The notes: generated from the letters alone by a model not told the origin. Shown: positions 9,764-20,526, counted from the stretch's first letter. The stretch is 64,000 nucleotides of DNA from Burkholderia stagnalis (GCF_902830275.1 NZ_CADESW010000002.1:124001-188000); one strand, 5' to 3'. A program made the numbers and translations.

Positions 9764-10371
9764 CACGCGCCCTCGACCGATCCGCCCGGGCGCGGCCCGT
9801 CGCCATACGCATCGATATGCCGCCACAGCGCGGGCAGCATGCATTCGGTCACCATCAGCGGCGCACCGTGCCGCTGGAACACCGAGCGCCGCGCGGCGAA
9901 CGCATGCGGCGCCCGGGCGCCGGCGAGCGCGTGCGTCGCGAGCGCATACAGCGGATGGCCGGCGATCACGCGCCGGCTGACGAGCGTCGAGCGCTCGACC
10001 TGCGGATCGCTGTACAGCAGCTCGGCGAGCGGCCGCGTGCGCAGCCGCCGTATCGCCTGCCAGATCCCCTTGCTCGCGGCGAGCGGCGCGATGCTGTGCG
10101 CGGCGACGTACGGCGTGCCGTCGACCGACAGGATCACCTCGCGCACCCACATCGGCGCGCGCGGCGCGCTGGCGAGCGCCGCATGCTCGTCGAACCACGG
10201 GCAGTCGACCGCCTCGCGGGTCACGCGCACCGTCACGCGGCCGAGCCGCGCGAGGTGCGCGGTCAGCGAGCCGCCGCGCGTCAGCCAGTCGCGCTGATCG
10301 AGCGTGCAGCCGGGCCGGGGCGTCTCGCGCCAGCCCGCCCGGGCGCCGTCGAATCGCATCCGCGCGGTCAC
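9763..10371 (-). CDS. ubiC: Chorismate--pyruvate lyase
   Basis: A 202-residue protein of the UbiC family, which splits chorismate into 4-hydroxybenzoate and pyruvate at the start of ubiquinone synthesis. Supporting segments are [30 protein letters not shown] and [19 protein letters not shown]; their order fits the family. Start and stop overlap those of htpG and the glycosylase gene by 4 and 1-2 bases, giving the run htpG-ubiC-glycosylase. Confidence 0.9.
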   Translation of the reverse strand: MTARMRFDGARAGWRETPRPGCTLDQRDWLTRGGSLTAHLARLGRVTVRVTREAVDCPWFDEHAALASAPRAPMWVREVILSVDGTPYVAAHSIAPLAASKGIWQAIRRLRTRPLAELLYSDPQVERSTLVSRRVIAGHPLYALATHALAGARAPHAFAARRSVFQRHGAPLMVTECMLPALWRHIDAYGDGPRPGGSVEGA

Positions 10372-12266
10372 GCGGTGCGCGACAGCAGCAGCGCGTTGGT
10401 CCGCTTCACGAAGCTGGCCGGATCGTCGAGCGTGCCGCCTTCAGCCAGCAGCGCCTGGTCGAACAGCAGGTGGCACCAGTCGCCGAAGTCGGCGCTGTCT
10501 GCGCTCAGCTGCTTCACGAGCGCGTGCTCGGGGTTGATCTCGAGGATCGGCTGCATCGCCGGCGCGTTCTGGCCGGCCGCCTTCAGCATCCGCTGCAGGT
10601 AGCCGCTCATGTCGTTGTCGTCCGCGACAAGGCACGACGGCGAATCGGTCAGGCGGAACGTGACGCGCACGTCCTTCACCTTGTCGCCAAGCGCTTCCTT
10701 CATCTTGTCGACCACCGGCTTGATCGCCTCGCCCGCCTCGTCCTGCGCCTTCTTCTCGTCGTCGTTCAGCGCGCCGAGATCGAGGTCGCCGCGCGCGACG
10801 CTCGCGAGCGGCTTGCCGTCGAAGTCATGCAGGAACGACAGCATCCACTCGTCGACGCGGTCGGTCAGCAGCAGCACCTCGACGCCCTTCTTGCGGAACA
10901 CCTCGAGGTGCGGGCTGTTCTTCGCGGCCTGCCATGCATCGCCGGTCACGTAGTAGATCTTGCTCTGCTCGGGCTTCATGCGCGCGACGTAGTCGGCGAG
11001 CGACACGTCCTGCGCGTCGCTGTCGCCGTGCGTCGACGCGAAGCGCAGCAGCTTCGCGATGCGTTCGCGGTTCGCGTGATCCTCGCCGAGGCCTTCCTTC
11101 AGCACCTGGCCGAACGCGCGCCAGAACGTCGCGAACTTCTCCTTGCCGGCATCGTCCTCGGCGTTCGCGAGCTCTTCGAGCATCGACAGCACGCGCTTGG
11201 TCACGCCTTCGCGGATCGCCTTCACGTCGCGGCTTTCCTGCAGGATCTCGCGCGACACGTTGAGCGGCAGGTCCGCCGAATCGACGACGCCCTTCACGAA
11301 GCGCAGGTACTGCGGCAGCAGCTGCTCGGCGTCGTCCATGATGAACACGCGCTTCACGTACAGCTTCAGGCCGCCGCGGTAGTCGCGGTTCCACAGGTCG
11401 AACGGCGCGTGCGACGGCACGAACAGCAGCTGCGTGTATTCGCTGCGGCCCTCGACGCGGTTGTGCGTCCACGCGAGCGGATCCTGGTGGTCGTGCGCGA
11501 TGTGCTGGTAGAACTGCTGGTACTGCTCGTCGGTGATGTCGCTCTTCGAGCGGGTCCACAGCGCGCTCGCCTGGTTGACGGTCTCGTCCTCGTCCTTCAG
11601 GACCATCTCGCCCTTTTCCTGATCCCACTCTTCCTTCTGCATCAGGATCGGCAGCGCGATGTGATCCGAGTACTTCTGGACGATCGACTTCAGACGGTGC
11701 GACGACAGCAGCTCGTCCTCGCCCTCGCGCAGGTGCAGCGTGATCGTCGTGCCGCGCTGCGCGCGCTCGATCGCGTCGACCGTGAAGTCGCCCTCGCCCG
11801 CGCTTTCCCAGCGCACGCCTTCGCTTGCCGGCAGGCCCGCGCGGCGGGTCTCGACGCTGATCTTGTCCGCGACGATGAAGCCCGAGTAGAAGCCGACGCC
11901 GAACTGGCCGATCAGCGCCGCGTCCTTCTGCTGGTCGCCGGACAGCTTCGAGAAGAATTCCTTGGTGCCCGAGCGCGCGATCGTGCCGAGGTTCGCGATC
12001 GCCTCGTCGCGGCTCATGCCGATGCCGTTGTCTTCGATGGTGATCGTGCGCGCGGCCTTGTCGTAGCCGATGCGGATGCGCAGGTTCGGATCGTTCTCGT
12101 AGAGCGCGTTGTTCGCGAGCGCCTCGAAGCGCAGCTTGTCAGCCGCGTCGGACGCGTTCGACACCAGTTCGCGCAGGAAGATTTCCTTGTTGCTGTAAAG
12201 CGAATGAATCATCAGGTGGAGGAGCTGCTTGACCTCTGCCTGAAAGCTCATCGTTTCGTGTGCCAT
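10368..12266 (-). CDS. htpG: Molecular chaperone HtpG (Hsp90)
   Basis: A 632-residue cytosolic chaperone of the Hsp90 family, full length. The GHKL ATPase motifs are all present: [26 protein letters not shown], and GQFGVGFYS, followed by the middle domain and C-terminal dimerisation domain. It folds and remodels client proteins using ATP. An AGGAAACC ribosome site precedes the ATG. ubiC overlaps its 3' end. Confidence 0.98.
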   Translation of the reverse strand: MAHETMSFQAEVKQLLHLMIHSLYSNKEIFLRELVSNASDAADKLRFEALANNALYENDPNLRIRIGYDKAARTITIEDNGIGMSRDEAIANLGTIARSGTKEFFSKLSGDQQKDAALIGQFGVGFYSGFIVADKISVETRRAGLPASEGVRWESAGEGDFTVDAIERAQRGTTITLHLREGEDELLSSHRLKSIVQKYSDHIALPILMQKEEWDQEKGEMVLKDEDETVNQASALWTRSKSDITDEQYQQFYQHIAHDHQDPLAWTHNRVEGRSEYTQLLFVPSHAPFDLWNRDYRGGLKLYVKRVFIMDDAEQLLPQYLRFVKGVVDSADLPLNVSREILQESRDVKAIREGVTKRVLSMLEELANAEDDAGKEKFATFWRAFGQVLKEGLGEDHANRERIAKLLRFASTHGDSDAQDVSLADYVARMKPEQSKIYYVTGDAWQAAKNSPHLEVFRKKGVEVLLLTDRVDEWMLSFLHDFDGKPLASVARGDLDLGALNDDEKKAQDEAGEAIKPVVDKMKEALGDKVKDVRVTFRLTDSPSCLVADDNDMSGYLQRMLKAAGQNAPAMQPILEINPEHALVKQLSADSADFGDWCHLLFDQALLAEGGTLDDPASFVKRTNALLLSRTA

Positions 12267-12305
12267 GGATGCGGTTTCCTCTTACTTGAACTTGAATGGT
12301 GTGAG

Positions 12306-12331
12306 CCCGGTGCCCGGCGCGCGGCACCGGG
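12306..12331 (-). terminator. Hairpin between htpG and the MocR gene
   Basis: CCCGGTGCC (12306-12314) and GGCACCGGG (12323-12331) form a perfect GC-rich stem downstream of the minus-strand MocR gene and upstream of htpG. No T-run follows, so it is at best a weak terminator or an htpG leader element. Confidence 0.4.
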
Positions 12332-12398
12332 CGGGCAATGCGCGCCTATCTGGGGACGGCCGACGCGATTTCAAGGGCCGCGGGTGGGCGGCGCGGCG

Positions 12399-13856
12399 TC
12401 ACGACGCCCGCCGCGCGACCGATTCCAGATACCGCGACAAAAACGCCGGCAGCGCCGGATCGCCGCAGTTCGCGATATTGAACCGCGTCCACGTCGACGG
12501 CGACTGCTGCGGCGAGAACAGGCTGCCCGGCGTCAGCAGGAAGCCTTCCTCGTGCGCGGCCGCCGCGAGTGCGTCCGAATCGACGCCCGTGTCGGCCCAC
12601 AGGAACATCCCCGCGGCAGGCGCCGTGAACAGGCGCAGGCCCGTGCGCTCGAGCATCCGCGCGGTCTTGTCGCGCACGCCGTCGAGCCGCGCGCGCAGCC
12701 GCTCGACGTGGCGCCGGTAATGCCCTTCGGTCAGGATCTTGTACAGCACCCGCTCGTTGAGCTCGGGCGTCGTCATGCCCACCAGCATCTTCTGGTCGGT
12801 GATCGCCTTCGCGATCTCCGGCGCGCACGCGACGTAGCCGACCCGCAGGTTCGCCGCGAGCGTCTTCGAATAGCTGCCGAGGTAGATCACGCGCTTGAGC
12901 TGGTCGAGGCTCGCGAGCCGCGTCGCCGGATAGCTCGGCGGGCACAGGTCGCCGTACACGTCGTCCTCGACGACGAGGAAATCGTACGCCTCCGCGAGCT
13001 TCAGGATCCGGAACGCCTGCGCGGCCGACAGCGACGTGCCGGTCGGGTTCTGCAGCACCGAGTTGATCACGAGCATCTTCGGGCGCCACATCTGCACGAG
13101 CGTCTCGAGCGCGTCGAGATCTGGGCCGTCCGGCGTGTACGGCATGCCGACGAGCTGCGCGCCCTGCGCGGCGAAGCGGCCGAACATCTGGAACCACGCC
13201 GGATCGCCGACGATCACCGCGTCGCCCGGGCGCACGTAGATCCGCGAAATCAGGTCGATCGCCTGCGTGATGCCCGACACGAGCACGAGCTGGTCGGGCG
13301 TCACGCCGATCTCGACTTCGGCGAGCCGCGTCTGCAATTGCTGGCGCAGCGGCAGGAAGCCCTGCGCGGTGCCGAAGCCGAGCATCTGCGCGCCGGCCTG
13401 CCGCCCGAGCGCGCGCAGCGCGCCGGTGATCAGCTCGCCGTCGAGCCAGCGGCCCGGCAGGTAGCCGAGCCCCGGCCCCTTTTCCGGGCTGACGGTGTGC
13501 AGCATGTTGCGCAGCAGCCAGACGACGTCGATCGTGTTGTGCACGGGCGCCGCCTCCGCGCCGCGCGCGCCCGGCTCGACCGGCTGCGGGCCGGCCACGC
13601 GCTCGCGCACGTAGAAGCCCGAGCCGCGCCGCGAATCCAGGTAGCCCTGCGCGACGAGGCGCTCGTAGGCCTCGACGACGGTGAAACGCGACACGCTCTT
13701 GTCGAGCGCGAGCTTGCGGATCGACGGCATCCGCATGCCGGGCCGGAACACGCGCTCGTCGATGCGACGCCGCGCCCACTGGACCAGCTGGTCGACCAGC
13801 GTGAGCGTGGCGGAATCGTGCGGGGCGGGAATCTGCGCGAGTGGGACGATGGACAT
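12399..13856 (-). CDS. MocR-type GntR/aminotransferase fusion regulator
   Basis: A 485-residue regulator with an N-terminal GntR winged HTH (about residues 10-80: MRMPSIRKLALDKSVSRFTV) and a C-terminal fold-type I aminotransferase domain whose PLP lysine is in YLGSYSKTLAANLRVGYV. MocR proteins sense PLP with an amino-group ligand and control adjacent genes. The divergent neighbour is an EamA exporter, the classic arrangement. The chosen start at 13856 gives a standard MocR N-terminus; the frame runs open far upstream. Confidence 0.9.
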   Translation of the reverse strand: MSIVPLAQIPAPHDSATLTLVDQLVQWARRRIDERVFRPGMRMPSIRKLALDKSVSRFTVVEAYERLVAQGYLDSRRGSGFYVRERVAGPQPVEPGARGAEAAPVHNTIDVVWLLRNMLHTVSPEKGPGLGYLPGRWLDGELITGALRALGRQAGAQMLGFGTAQGFLPLRQQLQTRLAEVEIGVTPDQLVLVSGITQAIDLISRIYVRPGDAVIVGDPAWFQMFGRFAAQGAQLVGMPYTPDGPDLDALETLVQMWRPKMLVINSVLQNPTGTSLSAAQAFRILKLAEAYDFLVVEDDVYGDLCPPSYPATRLASLDQLKRVIYLGSYSKTLAANLRVGYVACAPEIAKAITDQKMLVGMTTPELNERVLYKILTEGHYRRHVERLRARLDGVRDKTARMLERTGLRLFTAPAAGMFLWADTGVDSDALAAAAHEEGFLLTPGSLFSPQQSPSTWTRFNIANCGDPALPAFLSRYLESVARRAS

Positions 13857-13870
13857 GAAGGTCGCTCCAA

Positions 13871-13912
13871 CTGTACCGAAGGGTATCGCGGCGATTGTAC
13901 CGTTACTGTGCC
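13871..13912. promoter_or_regulatory. Three imperfect 7-bp repeats in the MocR/EamA intergenic region
   Basis: CTGTACC (13871-13877), TTGTACC (13895-13901) and CTGTGCC (13906-13912) lie in direct orientation just upstream of the MocR start. MocR regulators bind direct repeats in such divergent regions, so these are candidate operators. Confidence 0.45.
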
Positions 13913-14156
13913 GGTCCGCACGATTACAGTGGATCGCATCGGGCGCTGCGTGCCAGCCGCGTACCAGCCGTTTCCCCCGCCAGGCAACGCGCAGCGGCCG
14001 GCGCCCGCACGGGATCGCCGGCCGCTCGCCCACCATTACACTTGCGTTTGTTTCGACGTTCATGGCAGCCCGTCCCGTGACACTCGACCATCCGGTCATC
14101 GCCGCGCGACCGCCGAACATCGATACACGGATCCACGTTACGGAGACACCCTCGTC

Positions 14157-15065
14157 ATGAATTCGCGCGAAACCCGGGGCATGCTGCTCGGCCTCATCGG
14201 CGTGATGATCTTCAGCCTGACGCTGCCGATGACGCGCATCGTCGTCACCGAGCTGCATCCGCTGCTCAACGGGCTCGGCCGCGCGCTCGCGGCCGCGGTG
14301 CCCGCCGGCCTGCTGCTGTGGTGGCGCCGCGAGCCGCTGCCGACCCGCGCGCAGCTGAAGGGCCTCGCCGTCGTGTCGGCCGGCGTGATCGTCGCGTACC
14401 CGGTGTTCTCGGCGTGGTCGATGAAGACCGTGCCCGCGTCGCACGGCGCGGTCGTCAACGGGCTGCAGCCGCTGTTCGTCGCGCTGTACGCGGCCTGGCT
14501 GTCGCACGAACGGCCGTCGAAGGCGTTCTGGGTCAGCGCGGTGGCAGGCAGCGCGCTCGTGATCGCGTACGCGCTGCGCGACGGCGGCGGCACGCTCCAG
14601 GCAGGCGACGCGCTGATGCTGATCGCGGTCGGCGTCGGGGCGCTCGGCTACGCGGAAGGCGCGCGCCTCGCGCGCCAGATGGGCGGCTGGCAGGTCATCT
14701 GCTGGGCGCTGGTCGTCTCCGCGCCGTTCCTCGTGCTGCCGGTCGGCTGGCTCGCCTGGGCGCACCACGCCGCGCACCCGGGCCCGCTCGCGCTGCGCAC
14801 CGTGCTCGCGTTCGGCTACGTGACCCTGTTTTCGCAGTTCATCGGCTTCTTCGCGTGGTACGCGGGCCTCGCGCTGGGCGGCACCGCGCGCGTCGGCCAG
14901 GTGCAGCTGCTGCAGATCTTCTTCACGATCGCATTTTCGGCGCTGCTGTTCGGCGAGACGGTCGCGCCGTCGACGTGGCTGTTCGCCGCCGCCGTGATCG
15001 CGACCGTGATGCTGGGCCGGCGCGCCGCGGTCGCCGTGGCGCCCCGACCCGCTCGCGCTGGCTGA
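14157..15065 (+). CDS. EamA/DMT-family exporter
   Basis: A 302-residue inner-membrane protein with ten predicted membrane segments in two EamA repeats. The ATG at 14157 follows a GGAGACACC ribosome site; the very long frame reading through from upstream is an artefact of high GC. It is divergent from the MocR regulator and probably controlled by it. Exporters in this position often move amino acids or related metabolites; the substrate is not known here. Confidence 0.88.
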   Translation: MNSRETRGMLLGLIGVMIFSLTLPMTRIVVTELHPLLNGLGRALAAAVPAGLLLWWRREPLPTRAQLKGLAVVSAGVIVAYPVFSAWSMKTVPASHGAVVNGLQPLFVALYAAWLSHERPSKAFWVSAVAGSALVIAYALRDGGGTLQAGDALMLIAVGVGALGYAEGARLARQMGGWQVICWALVVSAPFLVLPVGWLAWAHHAAHPGPLALRTVLAFGYVTLFSQFIGFFAWYAGLALGGTARVGQVQLLQIFFTIAFSALLFGETVAPSTWLFAAAVIATVMLGRRAAVAVAPRPARAG

Positions 15066-15202
15066 AATGGTGAGCCATAATGTTCATTTTGCCGACCCGG
15101 CCGCACTCGACCGTTCGCGTTTACCCGGCCTATCCGGCCGCATCCGACCGACCGTGTTCGACCGACTTTCCTGACTGACCCGACTATCCGAACGAGGAGA
15201 CT

Positions 15203-16384
15203 ATGAATCCGAGCGACCTGCATCCGCCGCACTGGCAACTTTCCGAACGCGCCCGCAAGCTCACGAGCTCTGCGATCCGCGAGATCCTGAAGGTCACGGA
15301 GCGTCCCGAGGTCATCTCGTTCGCCGGCGGCCTGCCCGCGCCCGCCACGTTCCCGGCCGAGCGCATGCGCGCCGCCGCCGACCGCGTGCTGCGCGATGCG
15401 CCCGCTGCCGCACTGCAGTACAGCGCGACCGAAGGCTACCTGCCGCTGCGCGAGTGGATCGCCGAGCGCTACAACGTGCGCGTGTCGCAGGTGCTGATCA
15501 CGACCGGCTCGCAGCAGGCGCTCGACCTGCTCGGCAAGGCGCTCGTCGATCCGGGCAGCCCCGTCCTCGTCGAAACCCCGACCTACCTCGGCGCGCTGCA
15601 GTCGTTCTCGCTGTACGAGCCGCACTACGTGCAGGTGCCGACCGACGAGCAGGGCCTGCTGCCGGAAAGCCTCACGCCCGAACTGACCCAAGGCGCGCGC
15701 CTGCTGTACGCGCAGCCGAACTTCCAGAACCCGACCGGCCGCCGCATGCCCGTCGAGCGCCGCCGCGCGCTCGCCGCGTTCGCGCAGTCGAGCCCGTTCC
15801 CGGTGCTGGAGGACGATCCGTACGGCGCGCTCAACTACCAGGGCGAGCCGCTGCCGACCATGCTGTCGATGGCGCCCGACCACATCGTGCACCTCGGCAC
15901 GTTCTCGAAGGTGCTCGCGCCGGGCCTGCGGATCGGCTACATCATTGCCCCCGAGGAACTGCACTTCAAGCTCGTGCAGGCGAAGCAGGCAACCGACCTG
16001 CACACGCCGACGCTCACGCAGCGCATCGCGCACGAAGTGATCAAGGACGGCTTCCTCGACGAGCACATCCCGACCATCCGCCAGCTGTACGGCGCGCAAT
16101 GCGACGCGATGCACGCCGCGCTCGAGCGCCACATGCCGGAAGGCGTGACGTGGAGCCGCCCGGAAGGCGGCATGTTCATCTGGGTGAAGCTGCCGCAGCA
16201 GATCGACAGCATGAAGCTGCTCGCGGACGCGGTCGACAACCACGTCGCCTTCGTGCCCGGCGCGCCGTTCTTCGCGAACGATCCGCAGCAGAACACGCTG
16301 CGCCTGTCGTTCGTGACGGTGCCGCCCGAGAAGATCGAGGAAGGCGTCGCGCGCCTCGGCAAGCTGCTGCGCGAGCGTCTCTGA
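15203..16384 (+). CDS. PLP-dependent aminotransferase, LysN/2-aminoadipate type
   Basis: A 393-residue fold-type I aminotransferase without an HTH domain. The PLP lysine lies in HLGTFSKVLAPGLRIGYI, and GGLPAPATFP near the N-terminus and QPNFQNPTGRRM in the middle are typical of the MocR-like catalytic branch that includes 2-aminoadipate and aromatic/branched-chain aminotransferases. The start follows GAGGAGACT. A RidA gene follows closely, which fits an enzyme producing reactive enamine intermediates. The natural substrate is not determined. Confidence 0.9.
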   Translation: MNPSDLHPPHWQLSERARKLTSSAIREILKVTERPEVISFAGGLPAPATFPAERMRAAADRVLRDAPAAALQYSATEGYLPLREWIAERYNVRVSQVLITTGSQQALDLLGKALVDPGSPVLVETPTYLGALQSFSLYEPHYVQVPTDEQGLLPESLTPELTQGARLLYAQPNFQNPTGRRMPVERRRALAAFAQSSPFPVLEDDPYGALNYQGEPLPTMLSMAPDHIVHLGTFSKVLAPGLRIGYIIAPEELHFKLVQAKQATDLHTPTLTQRIAHEVIKDGFLDEHIPTIRQLYGAQCDAMHAALERHMPEGVTWSRPEGGMFIWVKLPQQIDSMKLLADAVDNHVAFVPGAPFFANDPQQNTLRLSFVTVPPEKIEEGVARLGKLLRERL

Positions 16385-16427
16385 TCGTCCCCTTTCCTTT
16401 AATGACTTGTTGCGAGGAATCGAACGC

Positions 16428-16886
16428 ATGGCCAACGTCTACGACAAACTGAAATCGCTCGGCATCGAGCTGCCGACCGCCGGCGCCCCCGCCGCCGCCT
16501 ACGTGATGAGCGCGCAAAGCGGCAACACGGTCTACCTGTCCGGCCACATCGCGAAGAAGGACGGCAAGGTCTGGGCCGGCAAGCTCGGCGCCGACCTCAC
16601 CACCGAGGACGGCAAGGCGGCCGCGCGCGCGATCGCGATCGACCTGCTCGCGACGCTGCACGCGCATACGGGCGACCTGAACAAGGTCACCCGCATCGTC
16701 AAGCTGATGAGCCTCGTCAACTCGACGCTCGAGTTCACCGAGCAGCACCTGGTGACGAACGGCGCATCCGAGCTGATCGCAGAGGTGTTCGGCGATGCGG
16801 GCAAGCATGCGCGCTCGGCGTTCGGCGTCGCGCAGATCCCGCTCGGCGCGTGCGTCGAGATCGAGCTGATCGCCGAAGTCGCGTAA
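16428..16886 (+). CDS. RidA-family protein
   Basis: A 152-residue protein of the YjgF/RidA superfamily, the slightly longer subgroup. The core includes VYLSGHIAKKDG and the C-terminal PLGACVEIELIAEV. RidA proteins hydrolyse reactive enamines and imines made by PLP enzymes. The ATG at 16428 is preceded by GAGGAATC. It sits 43 bases after the aminotransferase and 13 before the PhzF gene, so the three probably form an operon. Confidence 0.88.
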   Translation: MANVYDKLKSLGIELPTAGAPAAAYVMSAQSGNTVYLSGHIAKKDGKVWAGKLGADLTTEDGKAAARAIAIDLLATLHAHTGDLNKVTRIVKLMSLVNSTLEFTEQHLVTNGASELIAEVFGDAGKHARSAFGVAQIPLGACVEIELIAEVA

Positions 16887-16899
16887 CGCGAGCCGCCCG

Positions 16900-17799
16900 A
16901 TGCCCGTTCGCTTCAAGCAGGTCGACGTCTTCACGTCAGTGCCGTTCAAGGGCAATCCGCTCGCGGTCGTGTTCGACGCCGATGCACTCGGCGACGACGA
17001 CATGATCGCGATCGCCCGCTGGACCAATCTGTCGGAAACGGCGTTCCTGTGCGCGCCGACCGATCCCGCCGCCGACTACCGGGTGCGGATCTTCACGCCG
17101 GGCGGCGAACTGCCGTTCGCCGGCCACCCGACGCTCGGGGCCGCGCACGCGTTTCTCGACGGCGGCGGCGTGCCGCGCGCGCCGGGCCGGCTGGTCCAGC
17201 AGTGCGGCGTCGGGCTGGTCGAGTTGCGCAAGCAGGCCGACGGCTGGGCGTTCGCGGCACCGCCCGCGCGGGTCACGCCGGTCGCCCGCGCGGACTATGC
17301 AGAACTCGAGGCGACGCTGCGCAGCCCGGCGCTCGACCTGAGCGCCGAACCGTGCGCAGTCGACAACGGCGCGCCGTGGCTCGTCGTGCGGATGCAGTCG
17401 GCCGACGCGTGTCTCGGCCTCGCGCCCGACCTGGCGGCGCTCGGCGCGCTGACGCACCGCTACGGCGCGCACGGCCTCGCGGTCTACGCGCCGCATCCGC
17501 CGGGCGGCCCGGCAACGTTCGAAATCCGCTGCCTGATGACGGGCGACGGCTTCGGCGTCGGCGAAGATCCAGTCACCGGCAGCGCGAACGCCGCGGTGGC
17601 CGGGCTGCTGACCCGCCAGCAACGGCGCCCCGGCCTGTCGTACACGGCCCGCCAGGGCACGGCCATCGGCCGCGACGGGCGCATCTCCGTCAACTACGAC
17701 GGCGACACCATCTGGATCGGCGGCCCCGCCGTCACGGTCGTCGACGGCACCTTCCATGGGACGGCCGTCCGCGGGGCGTCCGAGCACCCTACCGTCTGA
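16900..17799 (+). CDS. PhzF-family isomerase
   Basis: A 299-residue protein of the PhzF/diaminopimelate epimerase-like fold. Family motifs are FKGNPLAVV, the catalytic-glutamate region NLSETAFL, IFTPGGELPFAGHPTLGAA and, in the second half, GEDPVTGSANAAVAG. PhzF in phenazine producers isomerises a chorismate-derived acid; no phenazine genes are here, so this is a housekeeping homologue of unknown substrate. Likely co-transcribed with ridA. Confidence 0.9.
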   Translation: MPVRFKQVDVFTSVPFKGNPLAVVFDADALGDDDMIAIARWTNLSETAFLCAPTDPAADYRVRIFTPGGELPFAGHPTLGAAHAFLDGGGVPRAPGRLVQQCGVGLVELRKQADGWAFAAPPARVTPVARADYAELEATLRSPALDLSAEPCAVDNGAPWLVVRMQSADACLGLAPDLAALGALTHRYGAHGLAVYAPHPPGGPATFEIRCLMTGDGFGVGEDPVTGSANAAVAGLLTRQQRRPGLSYTARQGTAIGRDGRISVNYDGDTIWIGGPAVTVVDGTFHGTAVRGASEHPTV

Positions 17800-18010
17800 T
17801 ATTTCGCGGCGCGCCATGCGCGCCGCGCATCCCGGCGCTATGCTTACCCAGCTATCGCAAAAACGATCCAGCCAGTAATATCGGGCCTAATCCGTCGCCT
17901 GGGGGTCTGTGCACACATGCGCATTCCGCAAATGAACAGCCTCTGACGCGACCCCAATATTCAGCCATCCTGCTGGATGGCGCACGCGAGCCAGGACGCC
18001 GCACCCTTCG

Positions 18011-20350
18011 ATGAGCTCCGCCCGGTCATCCCATTCGCCGTCGACGCGACCGCTGCGCACGCCGCGCAAATCGCGCCGCCGGGCGCTGTTCGCCATCCCG
18101 CTGCTCGGGATGCTGGCGCTCGCCCTGCTGTGGGCCGTGATCGTCGCGCGGATGTCGGTCGAGAAGGACAGCGCGTTCAAGGAAGCGGCGGCCTCCGCGG
18201 CGATCCTGTCGTCGGCGCTCGAACAGCACACCGTCAAGGCGATCCACCAGGTCGACCAGATCACGCGCTTCGTCAAGTTCGAATTCGAGAAGTCGCCGGC
18301 GAACTTCAACCTCGCGAGCGCCGTCGAGAAAGGCGTCGTGCCGAGCGACACGCTGATCCAGGTGTCGCTCGTCAACGCGAAGGGCATCCTGTTCGCGAAC
18401 ACCGCCGATCGACATCCGCAGCCGATCGACCTGTCCGACCGCGAGCACTTCAAGGTTCACGTGAAGCGCAACGAGGACCAGCTCTATATCAGCAAGCCCG
18501 TGCTCGGCCGCGTGTCCGGCCACTGGACGCTGCAGATGACGCGCCGCCTGAACAATCCGGACGGCAGTTTCGCGGGCGTCGTGGTCGTGTCCGAGGATCC
18601 GAGCTACTTCACGAACGACTTCTACAACAACGCGGCGATCGGCAAGGAAGGCGTGATCGCGGTCGTCTCCGACGCGGGCGCGGTGCTCGCGCGGCGCACC
18701 GGCTCGGTCAACAACGCGCCGGGCGCGTTCTCGGCGTCCGGCGTCTACCCGCTCGCCGAGCGGGTGTCGGGCACGATCGTCGATCCGATCGATGGCGTGA
18801 CGCGCATCGTGTCGTACCGCCATCTCGACGGCTACCCGCTCGCGGTGATGGTCGGCCTGTCGCAGGCCGAGGAATTCGCCGACTACAACCACACGCGCAA
18901 CGTCTACCTGCTGATGACGAGCTTCATCACGCTCGCGATGCTCGCGTTCTTCGGCGTCGCGACGGGGCTCATCGGCAAGCTGCTCGGCCGCGAGCGCGAG
19001 ATGACCCAGCTCGCCGAATACGACCTGCTCACCGGCCTCGCGAACCGCTACGCGACGCTGCGCGGGCTGCGCAACGACGTGTCGATGCCGTCGAGCCTGT
19101 CGCGGCTCGGCCTGCTGTTCATCGACCTCGACAATTTCAAGACCGTGAACGATACGCTCGGCCACAACGCCGGCGACATCGTGCTGCAGATGACGGCGTC
19201 GCGCCTGTCCGACGCGGTCGGCGACGAAGGCGCGCTCGCGCGCATCGGCGGCGACGAGTTCGTCGTCGTGATGAAGGGCGACGACGTCGAGCGGCGCGCG
19301 GTGCGGCTCGCCGAGGTGATCATCCGGATGTTCGGCGAGCCGTTCGACGTGCGCGGCAGCTCGTTCGTGCTGCACGCGAGCATCGGCATCGCGCTGCACA
19401 CGGTCGCGAACGAAAGCGAGATCGACCTGCTGAAGAAGGCCGACCTCGCGATGTACAGCGCCAAGGACGCCGGCAAGAACTGCTACCAGTTCTACGCGCC
19501 GCACCTGTCGCACCGCGCCGATCACCTGATGCGCTGGGAGCAGCAGCTGCGCGTCGCGCTGGCCGAAGGGCAGCTGTTCCTCGCGTACCAGCCGAAGATC
19601 GACCTCACGCACCGCCACATCACCGGCTTCGAGGCGCTCGCGCGCTGGGATCACCCGGAGCACGGGATCATCTCCGCGAACGAATTCATTTCGATCGCCG
19701 AATCGACGGGCCTCATCGTGCCGATCGGCGATTTCGTGATCCGCACCGCATGCGAGCAGATCGCGCGCTGGCGCGACGACGGGCACGATACGCTCACGCT
19801 CGCCGTCAACATCTCGCCCGTGCAGTTCTGGCGCGGCGACCTGATCGAGACGATCTCGCGCACGCTGCAGGAAACCGGCATCGAGGCCGGCCGCCTCGAG
19901 CTCGAGATCACCGAGACCGCGATGATGGAATACCCGGAGCTCGTCTCCGAGAAGATCGTCGCGCTCAAGAAGCTCGGCATCCGCATCGCGCTCGACGATT
20001 TCGGCACCGGCTACTCGTCGCTGTCTTACCTGCACCGCTTCTCCGTCGACACGCTGAAGGTCGACCGCTCGTTCGTGCAGGCGATTCCGAACGACCGCAG
20101 CGTCTGCGTGATGGTGTCGTCGATCGTGCATCTCGCGCGCTCGCTCGGGCTGACCGTCGTCGTCGAGGGCACCGAGACCGAGGAGCAGGTCGCGTGGCTG
20201 TCGGCGCTCGGCGAGATCGAGGCGCAGGGCTTCCTGTTCTCGCGCCCCGTGCCCGCCGACGCGATACCCGCGCTGCTCGCCCGCTTCGGCGTGCGCGGCG
20301 ACCATGCGCACGTCGTCCCGCACCGCGCGACGGGCAGCACCGGCGCCTGA
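18011..20350 (+). CDS. Membrane sensor with GGDEF and EAL domains
   Basis: A 779-residue cyclic-di-GMP protein. After a basic N-terminus comes a membrane segment (about 27-47), a periplasmic PDC/Cache-like sensor, a second membrane segment (about 300-325), a GGDEF domain with the intact GGDEF motif at 413-417, and an EAL domain with E541-A-L, DDFGTGYSSLSYL, KVDRSF and EGTE. Both catalytic sites look intact. No RxxD inhibitory site precedes GGDEF. It probably both makes and degrades cyclic-di-GMP, or one domain regulates the other, in response to an external ligand. Transcribed alone. Confidence 0.93.
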   Translation: MSSARSSHSPSTRPLRTPRKSRRRALFAIPLLGMLALALLWAVIVARMSVEKDSAFKEAAASAAILSSALEQHTVKAIHQVDQITRFVKFEFEKSPANFNLASAVEKGVVPSDTLIQVSLVNAKGILFANTADRHPQPIDLSDREHFKVHVKRNEDQLYISKPVLGRVSGHWTLQMTRRLNNPDGSFAGVVVVSEDPSYFTNDFYNNAAIGKEGVIAVVSDAGAVLARRTGSVNNAPGAFSASGVYPLAERVSGTIVDPIDGVTRIVSYRHLDGYPLAVMVGLSQAEEFADYNHTRNVYLLMTSFITLAMLAFFGVATGLIGKLLGREREMTQLAEYDLLTGLANRYATLRGLRNDVSMPSSLSRLGLLFIDLDNFKTVNDTLGHNAGDIVLQMTASRLSDAVGDEGALARIGGDEFVVVMKGDDVERRAVRLAEVIIRMFGEPFDVRGSSFVLHASIGIALHTVANESEIDLLKKADLAMYSAKDAGKNCYQFYAPHLSHRADHLMRWEQQLRVALAEGQLFLAYQPKIDLTHRHITGFEALARWDHPEHGIISANEFISIAESTGLIVPIGDFVIRTACEQIARWRDDGHDTLTLAVNISPVQFWRGDLIETISRTLQETGIEAGRLELEITETAMMEYPELVSEKIVALKKLGIRIALDDFGTGYSSLSYLHRFSVDTLKVDRSFVQAIPNDRSVCVMVSSIVHLARSLGLTVVVEGTETEEQVAWLSALGEIEAQGFLFSRPVPADAIPALLARFGVRGDHAHVVPHRATGSTGA

Positions 20351-20526
20351 ACGGCGGCGCCGACCGGTTTGTTTCGTTCACCGATCGGCTGTTTATATAG
20401 TGTTTTCGCGCATGGCAGCGCCGCGCGTTGCGTCGGACAATGCGCAAGGCAGCTATGACCATGGCCCGCACCTCCCATATAACAGGGGCCGTTTGCGCGA
20501 GCGGGGGCCCGCGCCCGAAACAAGCC

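Noticed and set aside
10470-15065. A 1531-codon plus-strand frame
   Set aside because: It is antisense to htpG and the MocR gene and exists because GC-rich codons avoid stops. Only its last 302 codons, from 14157, are a real gene (EamA exporter).
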